Source: Oscillibacter valericigenes (lineage in GTDB: Bacteria > Bacillota > Clostridia > Oscillospirales > Oscillospiraceae). Taken from it: a stretch of 64,000 nt of DNA. Under the pieces are notes generated by a model. It was not told the DNA's origin. It worked only from the letters and a program-made list of their open reading frames with translations, and did not search any database. The stretch lies in the NCBI RefSeq assembly GCF_021531915.1, contig NZ_JAFBIV010000002.1, positions 241,853 to 305,852 of the forward strand. Reading direction: 5' to 3'. The position numbers and the translations under genes are program-made. Shown in pieces: positions 1-7,601 of this stretch. Position 1 is the stretch's first letter. Every line of letters begins with the position of its first letter.

Positions 1-12
1 GGGGGGAATCTA

Positions 13-40
13 AAGGGGGGATGAAATCCCCTCTTTACTC
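13..40 (-). terminator. possible terminator hairpin downstream of ybaK
   Basis: AGGGGG and CCCCT arms around a short GATGAAAT loop lie just after the stop of the leftward ybaK-like gene. On the minus strand the hairpin is followed by a few T residues. Weak, because it lies at the window edge. Confidence 0.35.
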
Positions 41-511
41 TCTCCATGCCTTACAAACATCGACCCACTGGACAAAATTCGAAGAATATTTCTCCAGCTC
101 CTCGCAGGTGAATTCAATGGCGCTGTTGTCGCTGCCTGCCGCGGGGAACACGGTGTCGAACCGCTGCAGGGACACGTCCAGATACACCTTCACGTTTTCC
201 GGCAGGGCGAAGGGGCACACACCGCCCACGTCGTGACCGATGAGGGTGTGGGCCTCCTCGTGGGTCAGCATCTTGGCCTTGGTGTGGAACTGCTTTTTAT
301 AGGCGCTGTTGTCCACCTTGGCGTCGCCCGCCACCACGATGATGATGGGCTGGTCCTCCACCTTGAAGCTCAGGCTCTTGGCGATGCGGGCGCCCTCCAC
401 GCCCACGGCCACCGCCGCCAGCTCCACCGTGGCGGAGGACACCTCAAACTCCCGGATGCGGTCGGCGATGCCGAAGCCTTCAAAATAAGCGCGTACTTTC
501 TGAATAGACAT
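35..511 (-). CDS. ybaK: YbaK/EbsC-type aminoacyl-tRNA (Cys-tRNA-Pro) deacylase
   Basis: This 158-residue protein matches the stand-alone YbaK/EbsC editing-domain family, which hydrolyses mischarged Cys-tRNA(Pro) in the cytoplasm. The single domain has the usual fold features: an N-terminal VRAYFEGFGI segment, the AKSLSFKVEDQPIIIVVAGD strand pair with its invariant lysine region, and a GHDVGGVCPFALP loop near residue 110, typical of the substrate pocket. The start at 511 is chosen over an upstream in-frame ATG because AGAGAGGAAA sits correctly before it and the extra residues would overlap ymdB. It lies 29 bp downstream of the YmdB-like gene on the same strand, so the two are probably co-transcribed. 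Exact substrate is inferred from the family. Confidence 0.9.
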   Translation of the reverse strand: MSIQKVRAYFEGFGIADRIREFEVSSATVELAAVAVGVEGARIAKSLSFKVEDQPIIIVVAGDAKVDNSAYKKQFHTKAKMLTHEEAHTLIGHDVGGVCPFALPENVKVYLDVSLQRFDTVFPAAGSDNSAIEFTCEELEKYSSNFVQWVDVCKAWRE

Positions 512-540
512 GATTCGTTTCCTCTCTGTTTCTCTTGGTT

Positions 541-1314
541 TTATCGAATATCCACCCGCTCCACGGCGGTGCACAAACCGGTATCGCTGTCCAGGGTAAA
601 GACGGCGCCCTGCAGCTTGCAGGGGCCCACGGCCGGCTTGTAGCGGCCCGGCAGGCCGCCCAGGAAGCTCTCCACCGACTGCCAGGGCTCAATGCCCAGC
701 ACCGACTCAATGGGGCCGGTCATGCCCAGGTCGGTGAGATAGCCGGTGCCCTTGGGGTACACCCGCTCGTCGGCGGTGGGGACGTGGGTGTGGGTGCCCC
801 AGATGGCGGACACCCGGCCGTCCAGGTAGTAGCCCAGGGCCAGCTTTTCGCTGGTGGCCTCGGCGTGGAAGTCCACCAGGGTGAAGTCCGCCTCCCCCTG
901 CTTCAGCAGCCGGTCCGCCGTGGTGAAGGGGTCATTGGCCTTCCAGTCCAGGTCACAGCGGCCGATCAGGTTCATCACCCGGACGCGGACGGCCCCCAGG
1001 TCAAAAATCTCGCAGCCGCGGCCCGGAGCCCGGCCCGTATAGTTGGCAGGCCGCAGCAGCCAGGGAGTTTCCTCCAGCATGTCCCGGATCTGCATTTTCC
1101 CGAAGGTGTGGTTGCCCAGGGTGACGGCGTCGGCCCCGGCGTCATAGATGCGCCAGGCCTGCTCCGGCGTCAGGCCCACGCCGGAGGCGTTCTCGCCGTT
1201 GACCACGGTGAAGTCGATGGCCTTCAGCTTTTTCAGCGGGCGCAGGTGGCGCTCCAGATGCTTCAATCCGGGCTCTCCCACCACGTCGCCCACGGCTAAG
1301 ATATGATACAGCAT
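541..1314 (-). CDS. ymdB: TIGR00282/YmdB-like metallophosphoesterase
   Basis: The 257-residue protein has the compact calcineurin-like phosphoesterase fold of the YmdB family. Visible metal-ligand motifs are AVGDVVGEPG at the N-terminus, VNGENASGVG near residue 40, TLGNHTF near 67, VDFHAEATSEK near 148 and WGTHTHVPTAD near 171. In Bacillus subtilis YmdB is a 2',3'-cyclic nucleotide phosphodiesterase that affects motility and biofilm choice, and it often sits downstream of rny. Here rny is absent and the upstream neighbour is a HAD phosphatase 12 bp away. AAGGAGGAGC is well placed before the ATG. Length is normal for the family. The enzymatic class is clear; the physiological target is not. 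Confidence 0.9.
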   Translation of the reverse strand: MLYHILAVGDVVGEPGLKHLERHLRPLKKLKAIDFTVVNGENASGVGLTPEQAWRIYDAGADAVTLGNHTFGKMQIRDMLEETPWLLRPANYTGRAPGRGCEIFDLGAVRVRVMNLIGRCDLDWKANDPFTTADRLLKQGEADFTLVDFHAEATSEKLALGYYLDGRVSAIWGTHTHVPTADERVYPKGTGYLTDLGMTGPIESVLGIEPWQSVESFLGGLPGRYKPAVGPCKLQGAVFTLDSDTGLCTAVERVDIR

Positions 1315-1326
1315 GGGTGCTCCTCC

Positions 1327-1956
1327 TTATCCGTCCAGGCTCACCAGGTCATCCAGCTCTGTGAGCTCCCGGATGCGGTGGTCCGCCGCCGTTTCCTGGG
1401 GCTCCGGACTGAACAGGCAGGCGTGGATGCCCGCGTTTTTGGCCGCCAGGATGTCCAGCTCCCGGTCTCCCACCGCCAGGGTCCGTTCCCGGTCCAGACC
1501 GTGGGTCGCGATCAGATAGTTATTCCCCGCCGGGTCGGGCTTTCTTGCATAGGTTGTCCCGGCAGAGACCACGTCGGTGAAATACTTCGTCAGGTCCGCC
1601 CCCGCCAGATAGTCGTGGACGGAACCGCTGCGGTGGGTGAACACGAAGTTCCGCCCACCAGCAGCCTGGAACCGGGCCAGGAATTCCCGGATGTGGGGGA
1701 AGGGATGGGCCTCCGGCTGGCCGTGCTCCGCCACCCAGGCCCGGTATACCCGGTCGATCTCCTCTGGGGGCAGCCCTGCCTGCTCTCCGCACCAGGTCAG
1801 CACCGCCTTTCGGGAGACCGTGAACCGGGCCATCAAATCCTCCTGCGGAACGGGCACCCCCAGGCTGTCCATCACTTTTCCAAGGTCCCGGCACATGGCG
1901 GGATAGGTGTCGAACAGGGTGCCGTCAAAATCCCAGATGATATTGTCATAGCGCAT
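1327..1956 (-). CDS. HAD-superfamily hydrolase (phosphoglycolate phosphatase-like)
   Basis: The 209-residue protein has the HAD motifs in order: DFDGTLFDT (motif I, nucleophile and acid-base aspartates), VFTHRSGS (motif II), and KPDPAGNNY with AVGDRELDILAAKNAG (motifs III and IV). A helical cap of about 80 residues follows motif I, as in subclass IA phosphatases such as Gph, PgmB and YrfG. The substrate cannot be read from sequence. The ATG at 1956 has AAGGAGC eight bases upstream, so the longer reading with MKKGADA is rejected. It heads a leftward run with the YmdB-like and YbaK-like genes. Confidence 0.85.
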   Translation of the reverse strand: MRYDNIIWDFDGTLFDTYPAMCRDLGKVMDSLGVPVPQEDLMARFTVSRKAVLTWCGEQAGLPPEEIDRVYRAWVAEHGQPEAHPFPHIREFLARFQAAGGRNFVFTHRSGSVHDYLAGADLTKYFTDVVSAGTTYARKPDPAGNNYLIATHGLDRERTLAVGDRELDILAAKNAGIHACLFSPEPQETAADHRIRELTELDDLVSLDG

Positions 1957-2042
1957 AGCATCCGCTCCTTTTTTCACTCCGTATCAGTATACCAAAGAAG
2001 CCGCTGTTTGAAAAGAAATTCCCTGAATTTTTGCGCTTTCTG

Positions 2043-2071
2043 TTGCGTTTTACTCATTTCCTGCTTATAAT
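2043..2071 (+). promoter_or_regulatory. sigma-A promoter for the LysR gene
   Basis: TTGCGT at 2043-2048 and a perfect TATAAT at 2066-2071 are separated by 17 bp. The start codon lies 44 bases further on. The partly palindromic TTAT-CGGT-AATAA just downstream could be an autoregulatory site. Confidence 0.8.
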
Positions 2072-2114
2072 GATTTATCGGTAATAAGAAATACTAATTG
2101 CAGGAGGAGCGCTT

Positions 2115-3002
2115 ATGGCAGTCAAGCTGGAGCTGTACCGCGTATTCAAGGAGGTGGCCGAGACGGGCAACATCTCCGTGGCGGCGAAAAACCTCTATAT
2201 CTCCCAGTCGGCGGTGAGCCAGTCCATCAAGCAGCTGGAGACCGCCCTCCAGGCCCGGCTCTTCGCCCGCAGTCCCCGGGGCGTCACCCTCACCGGGGAG
2301 GGGCAGATGCTGTACCAGTACGTCCGCAGTGCCCTGGGGCTTCTGGCCACCGGAGAGGACAAGCTGTCCCAGGCCCAGCAGCTGCTGCTGGGCACCCTGA
2401 CCATCGGCGCCAGCGACACCGTCACCAGCTTTTTCCTGGTTCACTATCTGGACGCCTTCCACCGCCTTCACCCCGGCATCCGGCTGAAGATCGTCAGCGG
2501 CCGCAGCGCCAAGGTGCTGAGCATGCTGAAATCCGGGGCGGTGGACATCGCCTTCGCCTCCTCCCCCGCCGACCCGGCGGTGGAGAGCTGGCCCTGCTTT
2601 GCCACCCACTCCGTCTTTGTGGCAGGCAGCGGCTATGACTGCGACTTCGACCACCGCTACACCCGCCAGGAGATCGCGGAGTTCCCCCTGATCCTGCTGG
2701 AGCGGAAGGCCAGCAGTCGGGTGTTCCTGGAGCAGGAATTTCTGAAAAGCGGCGTCACCCTGACGCCGGAGATTGAGCTCTCCTCCCGCAGCCTGCTGGT
2801 GTCCCTGGCCCGCATCGGCCTGGGCGTGGCGGGCGTGACCCTGGAGTTCGTGCAGAAGGCTCTGGACGCCGGGGACATCCGCCTGCTCCAGACGGACTTC
2901 GATATCCCCGCCCGGTCCGTGGACATGTGCACCCTGCGGGACGTGACTCCCACGGCGGCAGCCGCCGCTTTCATGGAAATGGTGCGGAAAGGAAAGGCAT
3001 AA
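2115..3002 (+). CDS. LysR-family transcriptional regulator
   Basis: The 295-residue protein has an N-terminal winged helix-turn-helix (residues about 3-62, with NISVAAKNLYISQSAVSQSI and LEARLF-like core) and a periplasmic-binding-like effector domain from about residue 90 to 290. The effector is not predictable. GGAGGAGCG precedes the ATG and a strong promoter is visible at 2043-2071. It is followed after 9 bp by a TRIC-type membrane channel gene on the same strand. So the two are probably one transcription unit, unlike the usual divergent LysR layout. The regulated target could be the channel gene or the operon itself. Confidence 0.88.
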   Translation: MAVKLELYRVFKEVAETGNISVAAKNLYISQSAVSQSIKQLETALQARLFARSPRGVTLTGEGQMLYQYVRSALGLLATGEDKLSQAQQLLLGTLTIGASDTVTSFFLVHYLDAFHRLHPGIRLKIVSGRSAKVLSMLKSGAVDIAFASSPADPAVESWPCFATHSVFVAGSGYDCDFDHRYTRQEIAEFPLILLERKASSRVFLEQEFLKSGVTLTPEIELSSRSLLVSLARIGLGVAGVTLEFVQKALDAGDIRLLQTDFDIPARSVDMCTLRDVTPTAAAAAFMEMVRKGKA

Positions 3003-3011
3003 AGTCAAAGG

Positions 3012-3641
3012 ATGGATACCTTTATTCTGATCTTCGAGCTGGTGGGCACTGTGGCCTTCGCGGCCTCCGGAGCCATGACCGGCATCAAAAAGAACATGGA
3101 CATCTTCGGCGTGTGCATTCTGGCCCTGACCACCGCCGTGGGCGGCGGCGTCATCCGGGACCTGATCCTGGGCAACACGCCCCCCGCCACCTTCCGGGAC
3201 CCCATTTACGCCACGGTGGCCCTGGCGGCGGCGCTGGTGCTGTTCTTCTCCAGAGTGCGCCGTCTCCTGATGCACAACACGGTCCTCTTTGACAAGGCCA
3301 TGTTCTGGATGGACACGGCGGGCCTGGGCATCTTCACCGTGGTGGGCATCCGCACGGCCTATGCCCACGTGCCCCAGGCCACGGTCTTTCTGCTGGTGTT
3401 CGTGGGCGTCATCACCGGCGTGGGCGGCGGACTGCTGCGAGACATGATGGCCGGGGACACCCCCTATATCTTCGTCAAGCACGTCTACGCCAGCGCGTCT
3501 CTGGCGGGTGCGCTGGTGTGCGGGCTGCTGTGGCACTACGCCGGGGAGATGGGCTCCATGCTGGCAGGCGGCGGGCTGGTCATCCTGATTCGGGTCCTGT
3601 CGGCCCACTACCGCTGGAACCTGCCAAAAGCCCACGAGTGA
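3012..3641 (+). CDS. TRIC/YadS-YicG-type membrane channel protein (UPF0126)
   Basis: The 209-residue, very hydrophobic protein has about seven membrane segments and the internal duplication of this family: GGGVIRDLILG near residue 47 and GGGLLRDMMAGDTP near residue 137. Prokaryotic members are homologues of trimeric intracellular cation channels and move monovalent cations. Transport of other small molecules has also been proposed for YadS-like proteins. The ATG lies 9 bp after the LysR stop with a modest AAAGGATG site, so translation is probably coupled. A hairpin terminator follows at 3657. Confidence 0.85.
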   Translation: MDTFILIFELVGTVAFAASGAMTGIKKNMDIFGVCILALTTAVGGGVIRDLILGNTPPATFRDPIYATVALAAALVLFFSRVRRLLMHNTVLFDKAMFWMDTAGLGIFTVVGIRTAYAHVPQATVFLLVFVGVITGVGGGLLRDMMAGDTPYIFVKHVYASASLAGALVCGLLWHYAGEMGSMLAGGGLVILIRVLSAHYRWNLPKAHE

Positions 3642-3656
3642 TACAGGCAAATAAAA

Positions 3657-3690
3657 CGGGACCGCTGCATCTGCAGCGGTCCTTACTTTT
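3657..3690 (+). terminator. intrinsic terminator of the LysR-TRIC unit
   Basis: GGACCGCTGCA and TGCAGCGGTCC form an 11-bp stem with a two-base loop, followed by TTACTTTTT. It overlaps the end of the convergent XRE gene. Confidence 0.8.
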
Positions 3691-3907
3691 TGGGCGGATA
3701 GGGTTGCTGTTCATCTGTCAGGCCAGCCAGATAATCCATGCTGGTCTCCAACGCCAGCGCAATGCGCCGGCACTGTTCAAAAGTCATGTTTCGCTTTCCG
3801 CTCTCGATCTTGGAATAATCACTTTGGTCGATCCCGGTCAGCATCTGCATCTTGACCTGGGAATAGCCCCGCTCCTTTCGGAGCACTTTCATCGGTGTCA
3901 TATCCAT
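3683..3907 (-). CDS. small XRE-family helix-turn-helix regulator
   Basis: About 74 residues make up a single Cro/CI-type helix-turn-helix: LRKERGYSQVKMQMLTGI, DQSDYSKIESGKRNMTFEQ and a closing helix ending in DYLAGLTD. No second domain is present, so it probably binds DNA as a dimer and needs no ligand domain. The start is uncertain between GTG 3910, ATG 3907 and ATG 3901; none has a strong ribosome-binding site. It is divergent from a 67-residue gene. The shared 75-bp gap holds a palindrome that overlaps the promoter of that gene, which suggests a two-gene repressor/target module. Confidence 0.85.
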   Translation of the reverse strand: MDMTPMKVLRKERGYSQVKMQMLTGIDQSDYSKIESGKRNMTFEQCRRIALALETSMDYLAGLTDEQQPYPPKK

Positions 3908-3924
3908 CACCCATCAAAATTATG

Positions 3925-3949
3925 CCCTATTGACCTATTGAAAATAGGG
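3925..3949. promoter_or_regulatory. candidate operator: CCCTATT-N11-AATAGGG palindrome
   Basis: Perfect 7-bp inverted half-sites (3925-3931 and 3943-3949) lie between the divergent XRE gene and the small gene at 3986. The right arm abuts the -35 box at 3938-3943, so an occupied site should block that promoter. Confidence 0.65.
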
Positions 3950-3966
3950 TGATTTGGACCTATACT
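3938..3966 (+). promoter_or_regulatory. sigma-A promoter for the 67-residue gene
   Basis: TTGAAA (3938-3943), a 17-bp spacer and TATACT (3961-3966) make a near-consensus promoter. Transcription would start about 13 bases before the ATG at 3986. Confidence 0.8.
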
Positions 3967-3985
3967 ATCTAGTGAGGTGATAAAA

Positions 3986-4189
3986 ATGACCAGAGAACCT
4001 GATTATCAAAAAGCCTACGAGATTCTGGATGAAGCCCTGGGAGACGCTATTCATATCCTGCAAAAGGCGCGCCTGCGCACCACACTGAGCATGCGTCTGG
4101 ATTCCGGGGAGCTGACGGCGGACGACGAGGGAGATTCTGCCGAGCTGTACGTGAAAACAGCCCAGGAATACGCCGACCACTGCACATGA
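3986..4189 (+). CDS. uncharacterised 67-residue protein
   Basis: I do not recognise a family. The protein is soluble and acidic, with a helix-rich N-terminal half (PDYQKAYEILDEALGDAIHI) and an acidic middle (DSGELTADDEGDSAELYV). There is no signal peptide or membrane segment. GAGGTG at 3974-3979 sits six bases before the ATG at 3986, which is preferred over an in-frame GTG at 3977 that lies inside that site. A strong promoter and operator precede it and a perfect terminator palindrome begins at its own stop codon, so it is a monocistronic unit. Divergence from a small XRE regulator suggests it is the regulated partner. An antitoxin or toxin role is possible but nothing in the sequence proves it. 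Confidence 0.7.
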   Translation: MTREPDYQKAYEILDEALGDAIHILQKARLRTTLSMRLDSGELTADDEGDSAELYVKTAQEYADHCT

Positions 4190-4220
4190 AAAAGCCTCTC
4201 CCGCGGGAGAGGCTTTTTCA
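4187..4220. terminator. bidirectional terminator palindrome
   Basis: TGAAAAAGCCTCTCCC and its exact reverse complement form a 34-bp perfect palindrome that includes the stop codon of the upstream gene. The T and A tracts allow use from both sides, including by the leftward M23 gene ending at 4226. Confidence 0.9.
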
Positions 4221-4225
4221 TATTC

Positions 4226-5527
4226 TTATTCCGCTTTCAACGTTTCCCGGATGGCGCTGTCGAAGTAGGCCACCGGGTTCTGGGGTTCGCTGTCCTGGCG
4301 GACCTCGAAGTGGAGGTGGGGGCCGGTGGACATGCCGGTGGAGCCTACGGCGGCGATCATCGCTCTTGCCTGCACCGTGTCGCCCTCTTTCACGTCCACA
4401 TTCCGGCAATGGGCGTACAGGGTGGTCAGGCCGCCCCCGTGGTCCAGAATCAGGTAGTTGCCCCTGGCCGCGTCGAAGCCTGTCTCCGTCACGGTGCCGT
4501 CCGCCGCCGCCAGGATGACGGCCCCCTGGTCGGCGGGAATGTCGATGCCGCTGTGCAGCTTGCCGTTGATGATGCCATAGGGATTGCCCTTCCACACCGT
4601 CCGGCTGTCCTGGACAGGCCACTGGAGCCAGCGGCTCTCCGCCTCGCTGGCGGCGTAAATGCCGTAGACAAAGGGTTCCTCGTCCCCCGCCAGCTGGGGC
4701 AGCATGGTCCGCGTCCCGTCCTCCCCGTACTCCACCCGCAGACGGCCGGTGGACAGGGTGTAGGTCTTGCTCTGCTCCCCGCCGTCCGCAAAGGTGACGG
4801 TCACGGTCAGCCGTGCGCCGTCAAAGGTGTCAATGCTGGCCCGGGCCGCCTGCCGCAGATCCGTGTCCGGGTCCTCCCGGTACTCCGGCACCCAGAAGCC
4901 GTAGCGCGCCTCCGGGTCGTAGTCCTCCGTGACGCTGGTGCCCAGCGCGGTCATCACTTCGGCGTTCATGGGGCCGTTCTCGTCTTTGCCGTAGATGGTG
5001 CAGACAGAGCCGCCCGCTTCCTCTGCCTGCCAGAGCTTTCGCACCTCTTCCGTGGTCAGTCCCGTCCGGGTCTCGCTGCGGTACAGGCCGCCCCGATCCA
5101 CGGTGAGGGAGACCGTCCTGATCTCCTCTCCCGTCACCCGGAACAGGCATCCGGTATAGTGTCCGGTCTCCTGGTCGGCCATGCCGGAACCGGAATCAAA
5201 GGCCAGTCCTCCGTTGGCGTTGGGCTGTACCGTCTCCCCAGTGTCGGCGGCATAGGCCGTCAGGCCGAAGGAATAGGTCATCACCGGCGCGGTCCCCGGC
5301 TGTTCTCCGCTCTTTTCGGCGGGCCGGAAATGGACCGTCCCCAGCACCAGGGCCAGGGCGCAGGCGGCGCACACGGCCCCCCGCAGAACGGGCTTCCAGC
5401 CCCGCTTCTCCAACCGCTTAGGTCCCGCCTGCTCCGCCCGCTGCCGCCGGGCCGCGCACAATACCCGGTCCTCCAACTCCTCGGGGACAGAAATCTCCTC
5501 CATCAGCTTGCGATAGTCATTCATCAT
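4226..5527 (-). CDS. membrane-anchored anti-sigma-like protein with C-terminal M23 (LytM) peptidase domain
   Basis: This 433-residue protein follows and overlaps an ECF sigma gene by 11 bases. It starts with a cytoplasmic segment of about 45 residues (DYRKLMEEISVPEELEDRVL) like those of ECF anti-sigma or co-regulator proteins. One membrane helix follows (about residues 48-66, GAVCAACALALVLGTVHF), then an extracytoplasmic region of about 250 residues. It ends in an M23 domain with HSGID near residue 325, LYAH near 372 and HLHFE near 404, so all metal and catalytic positions are present. M23 peptidases cut peptidoglycan cross-links. The arrangement suggests a sigma regulator that also acts on, or senses, the wall. 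The start at 5527 has GGGAGG upstream; ATG 5524 is an alternative. Confidence 0.82.
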   Translation of the reverse strand: MMNDYRKLMEEISVPEELEDRVLCAARRQRAEQAGPKRLEKRGWKPVLRGAVCAACALALVLGTVHFRPAEKSGEQPGTAPVMTYSFGLTAYAADTGETVQPNANGGLAFDSGSGMADQETGHYTGCLFRVTGEEIRTVSLTVDRGGLYRSETRTGLTTEEVRKLWQAEEAGGSVCTIYGKDENGPMNAEVMTALGTSVTEDYDPEARYGFWVPEYREDPDTDLRQAARASIDTFDGARLTVTVTFADGGEQSKTYTLSTGRLRVEYGEDGTRTMLPQLAGDEEPFVYGIYAASEAESRWLQWPVQDSRTVWKGNPYGIINGKLHSGIDIPADQGAVILAAADGTVTETGFDAARGNYLILDHGGGLTTLYAHCRNVDVKEGDTVQARAMIAAVGSTGMSTGPHLHFEVRQDSEPQNPVAYFDSAIRETLKAE

Positions 5528-5993
5528 CAATACCTCCCAACAGGTCTTTCAGTTGACGCCGTGCCCGGTGGAGCCGGGTCCGAACGGTGGCGGGCGGCAC
5601 CCCCAGCAGCGCGGCGATCTCCTCGGTGGAGTACCCCTCGGCGTAGTGCAGGTGCACTGCTGTCCGCAGCTTCTCCGGCAGGCGGGCCACCGCGTCCCAC
5701 AGTCCGGCGGCACTGTCGTCCGCGGGCCGGGCCAGCTCCGGAATGTCCTCCAGGGCCAGCACCGGACGCCGTAGACGGAAGCGGTGCAGGTCCGCGCAGC
5801 GGTTCAGGGTAGCCCGGATCAGCCAGGCTTTCATATGTTCATCATCCCAGTCCGCCGTCTGCTGAAGCAGCCGCAGGAATACATCCTGATACACGTCCTC
5901 CGCATCAGCGGTGTTCTGCATCCGGCACAGGGCCAGACGGTACACCGTGTCGCCGTGGAGCCGCATGGCATTGCAAAGGGCTTGTTCCGTCAT
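5517..5993 (-). CDS. ECF-type RNA polymerase sigma factor (pair 1)
   Basis: The 158-residue protein has sigma region 2 at about residues 8-75 (TVYRLALCRMQNTADAEDVYQDVFLRLL with the DAEDVYQ polymerase-binding core). Region 4 lies at about 105-152 (KLRTAVHLHYAEGYSTEEIAALLGVPPATVRTRL-type helix-turn-helix). There is no region 1 or 3, as in ECF factors. AAAGGAGG lies before the ATG. Its gene overlaps the membrane M23 protein that probably controls it. Upstream on the minus strand GGAACA and CGTG are spaced by about 16 bp, a weak candidate for an autoregulated ECF promoter. Confidence 0.92.
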   Translation of the reverse strand: MTEQALCNAMRLHGDTVYRLALCRMQNTADAEDVYQDVFLRLLQQTADWDDEHMKAWLIRATLNRCADLHRFRLRRPVLALEDIPELARPADDSAAGLWDAVARLPEKLRTAVHLHYAEGYSTEEIAALLGVPPATVRTRLHRARRQLKDLLGGIDDE

Positions 5994-6069
5994 GCAATGC
6001 CTCCTTTCCTAGAATCAAAAGCGCTTTCACCCTGAACACGCCTGTTGGCCGCAAAATGTTCCCTGCTTG

Positions 6070-6102
6070 AAAAAAATATCCCACCGGAAGTCCGATGGGA
6101 TA
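6070..6102 (-). terminator. intrinsic terminator after the ychF operon
   Basis: A 12-bp stem (TATCCCATCGGA with TCCGGTGGGATA, one G-T pair) and a two-base loop are followed on the minus strand by seven T residues. Confidence 0.85.
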
Positions 6103-6107
6103 CTTTC

Positions 6108-6320
6108 TCACTTTTCTTTGATGCCGTAAATTTCAAACCGACCAATCAGGTTCTGCACCGTCAGCTTCTGGGCCATCAGCTGCTGATAGGTGGCGCCCCG
6201 GTTTTTCCCGGCGGCACGGAGCCTGTCCATATCGGCAAGCACCTTGTCCCGTTCCTTCAGCAAATCGGCGTACATGCGGTCATAGGCCGCAAGGCGTTCC
6301 TGCTCCGTCATATCAGACAT
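6108..6320 (-). CDS. small coiled-coil protein of unknown function, downstream of ychF
   Basis: The 70-residue, highly charged, all-helical protein (EQERLAAYDRMYADLLKERD, then DMDRLRAAGKNRGATYQQLM) probably forms a short coiled coil. There is no membrane segment. It overlaps the end of ychF by eight bases and is followed by the operon terminator, so it is read as a translationally coupled second gene. No separate ribosome-binding site is obvious; ATG 6311 is an alternative start. I do not recognise a named family. The position next to ychF could mean ribosome-related work, but that is only context. Confidence 0.7.
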   Translation of the reverse strand: MSDMTEQERLAAYDRMYADLLKERDKVLADMDRLRAAGKNRGATYQQLMAQKLTVQNLIGRFEIYGIKEK

Positions 6321-7422
6321 TGAAGCGGAAGTAGATCATGTCGCCGTCCTGGACCACGTACTCCTTGCCCTCGCTGCGCAGCAGGCCCTTTTCCTTGGCG
6401 GCGTTGACGCTGCCGCACTTCATCATGTCGTCATAGGCGATGACCTCAGCGCGGATGAAGCCACGCTCGATGTCGGTGTGGATCTTGCCGGCGGCCTTGG
6501 GAGCCTTGGTGCCCTTCTTAATGGTCCAGGCCCGGCACTCGTCCTTACCGTAGGTCAGGAAGGAGATCAGGCCCAGCAGAGCGTAGGAGCACTTGATGAG
6601 CCGGTCAAGACCAGACTCCTGCACCCCCAACTCCTCCAGGAACATCTGCTTCTCCTCGCCCTCCAGCTCGGCGATGTCCTGCTCCAGCTTGGCGCAGATG
6701 GGCAGCACCTGGGCGCCCTCCTTCTCCGCCAGGGCCTTCACCTGCTGGTAGTACTGGTTGCCGTCCAGGTTGGTGAAGCCGTCCTCGTCGGTGTTGGCGG
6801 CGTAGATGATGGGCTTCAGGCTCAGCAGGTCAGATGTGGCGATGAGAGCCATGTCATCCTCAGAGCACTCGTAGGTCCGGGCGGACTTGCCGCCGTTCAG
6901 GTGCTCCGCCAGCCCCTTGAACACGTCCACCTCATGCAGGAACTTCTTGTCGCCCTTGGCGGCCTTCTGGGCCTTCTCGATGCGGCGGTTCACCATCTCC
7001 AGGTCCGCCATGATCAGCTCCAGGTCGATGGTCTCGATGTCGCCCAGGGGGTCCACGGGCACGTTGATGCCGGCGTCGGCGACGACGTGCATGATGTTCT
7101 CGTCGTCAAAGCAGCGGACCACATGGACGATGGCGTCGGTCTCCCGGATGTTGGCCAGGAACTTGTTGCCCAGGCCCGCGCCCTGGCTGGCGCCCTTCAC
7201 CAGGCCCGCAATGTCCACGAACTCGATGACGGCGGGGGTCTTTTTGTCGGGCTCGTACATCTCGGCCAGCTTGTCCAGCCGCTCGTCGGGCACGGCCACC
7301 ATGCCCACGTTGGGGTCGATGGTGCAGAAGGGATAGTTGGCGCTCTCGGCGCCGGCGTTGGTGATGGCGTTGAACAGGGTCGATTTGCCCACGTTGGGCA
7401 GGCCCACGATACCTAATTTCAT
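6313..7422 (-). CDS. ychF: redox-responsive ATPase YchF (Obg family)
   Basis: The 369-residue protein is a full-length YchF/OLA1. GLPNVGKSTLFNAIT is the P-loop at the extreme N-terminus, VDIAGLVKGASQGAGLGNKF is the switch II region, and YAANTDED replaces the GTP-specific NKxD, consistent with ATP preference. A helical domain spans about residues 130-270. The C-terminal TGS domain ends in SEGKEYVVQDGDMIYFRFNV. Family members associate with ribosomes and stress responses. The start at 7422 has AAGGAGAG upstream and places the P-loop correctly; the longer reading of 22 residues is rejected. Confidence 0.96.
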   Translation of the reverse strand: MKLGIVGLPNVGKSTLFNAITNAGAESANYPFCTIDPNVGMVAVPDERLDKLAEMYEPDKKTPAVIEFVDIAGLVKGASQGAGLGNKFLANIRETDAIVHVVRCFDDENIMHVVADAGINVPVDPLGDIETIDLELIMADLEMVNRRIEKAQKAAKGDKKFLHEVDVFKGLAEHLNGGKSARTYECSEDDMALIATSDLLSLKPIIYAANTDEDGFTNLDGNQYYQQVKALAEKEGAQVLPICAKLEQDIAELEGEEKQMFLEELGVQESGLDRLIKCSYALLGLISFLTYGKDECRAWTIKKGTKAPKAAGKIHTDIERGFIRAEVIAYDDMMKCGSVNAAKEKGLLRSEGKEYVVQDGDMIYFRFNV

Positions 7423-7537
7423 AAAAAGCAACTCTCCTTGCTGATTTTTTCGACATGATATTGTATCATCCTCCACGGGAAAGTGCAAGTATTTGTGGGA
7501 CTTCTCTTGCAGTTGGCCTCTTTTCCCGCCGCATTCG

Positions 7538-7566
7538 TTGCGTCAGGGCGGATTTTATGGTAACAT
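7538..7566 (+). promoter_or_regulatory. promoter for the EamA transporter gene
   Basis: TTGCGT (7538-7543), a 17-bp spacer and TAACAT (7561-7566), 35 bases before the ATG. Confidence 0.65.
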
Positions 7567-7601
7567 GAGGGAAAATTTGAGAAAATGGAGGTAGCTCCCC
7601 C

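Noticed and set aside
2094..3650. Long leftward open frame of 518 codons opposite the LysR and TRIC genes
   Set aside because: Composition is that of an antisense shadow in GC-rich DNA (Gly, His, Gln-rich, no domain). The rightward genes have clear families and signals.
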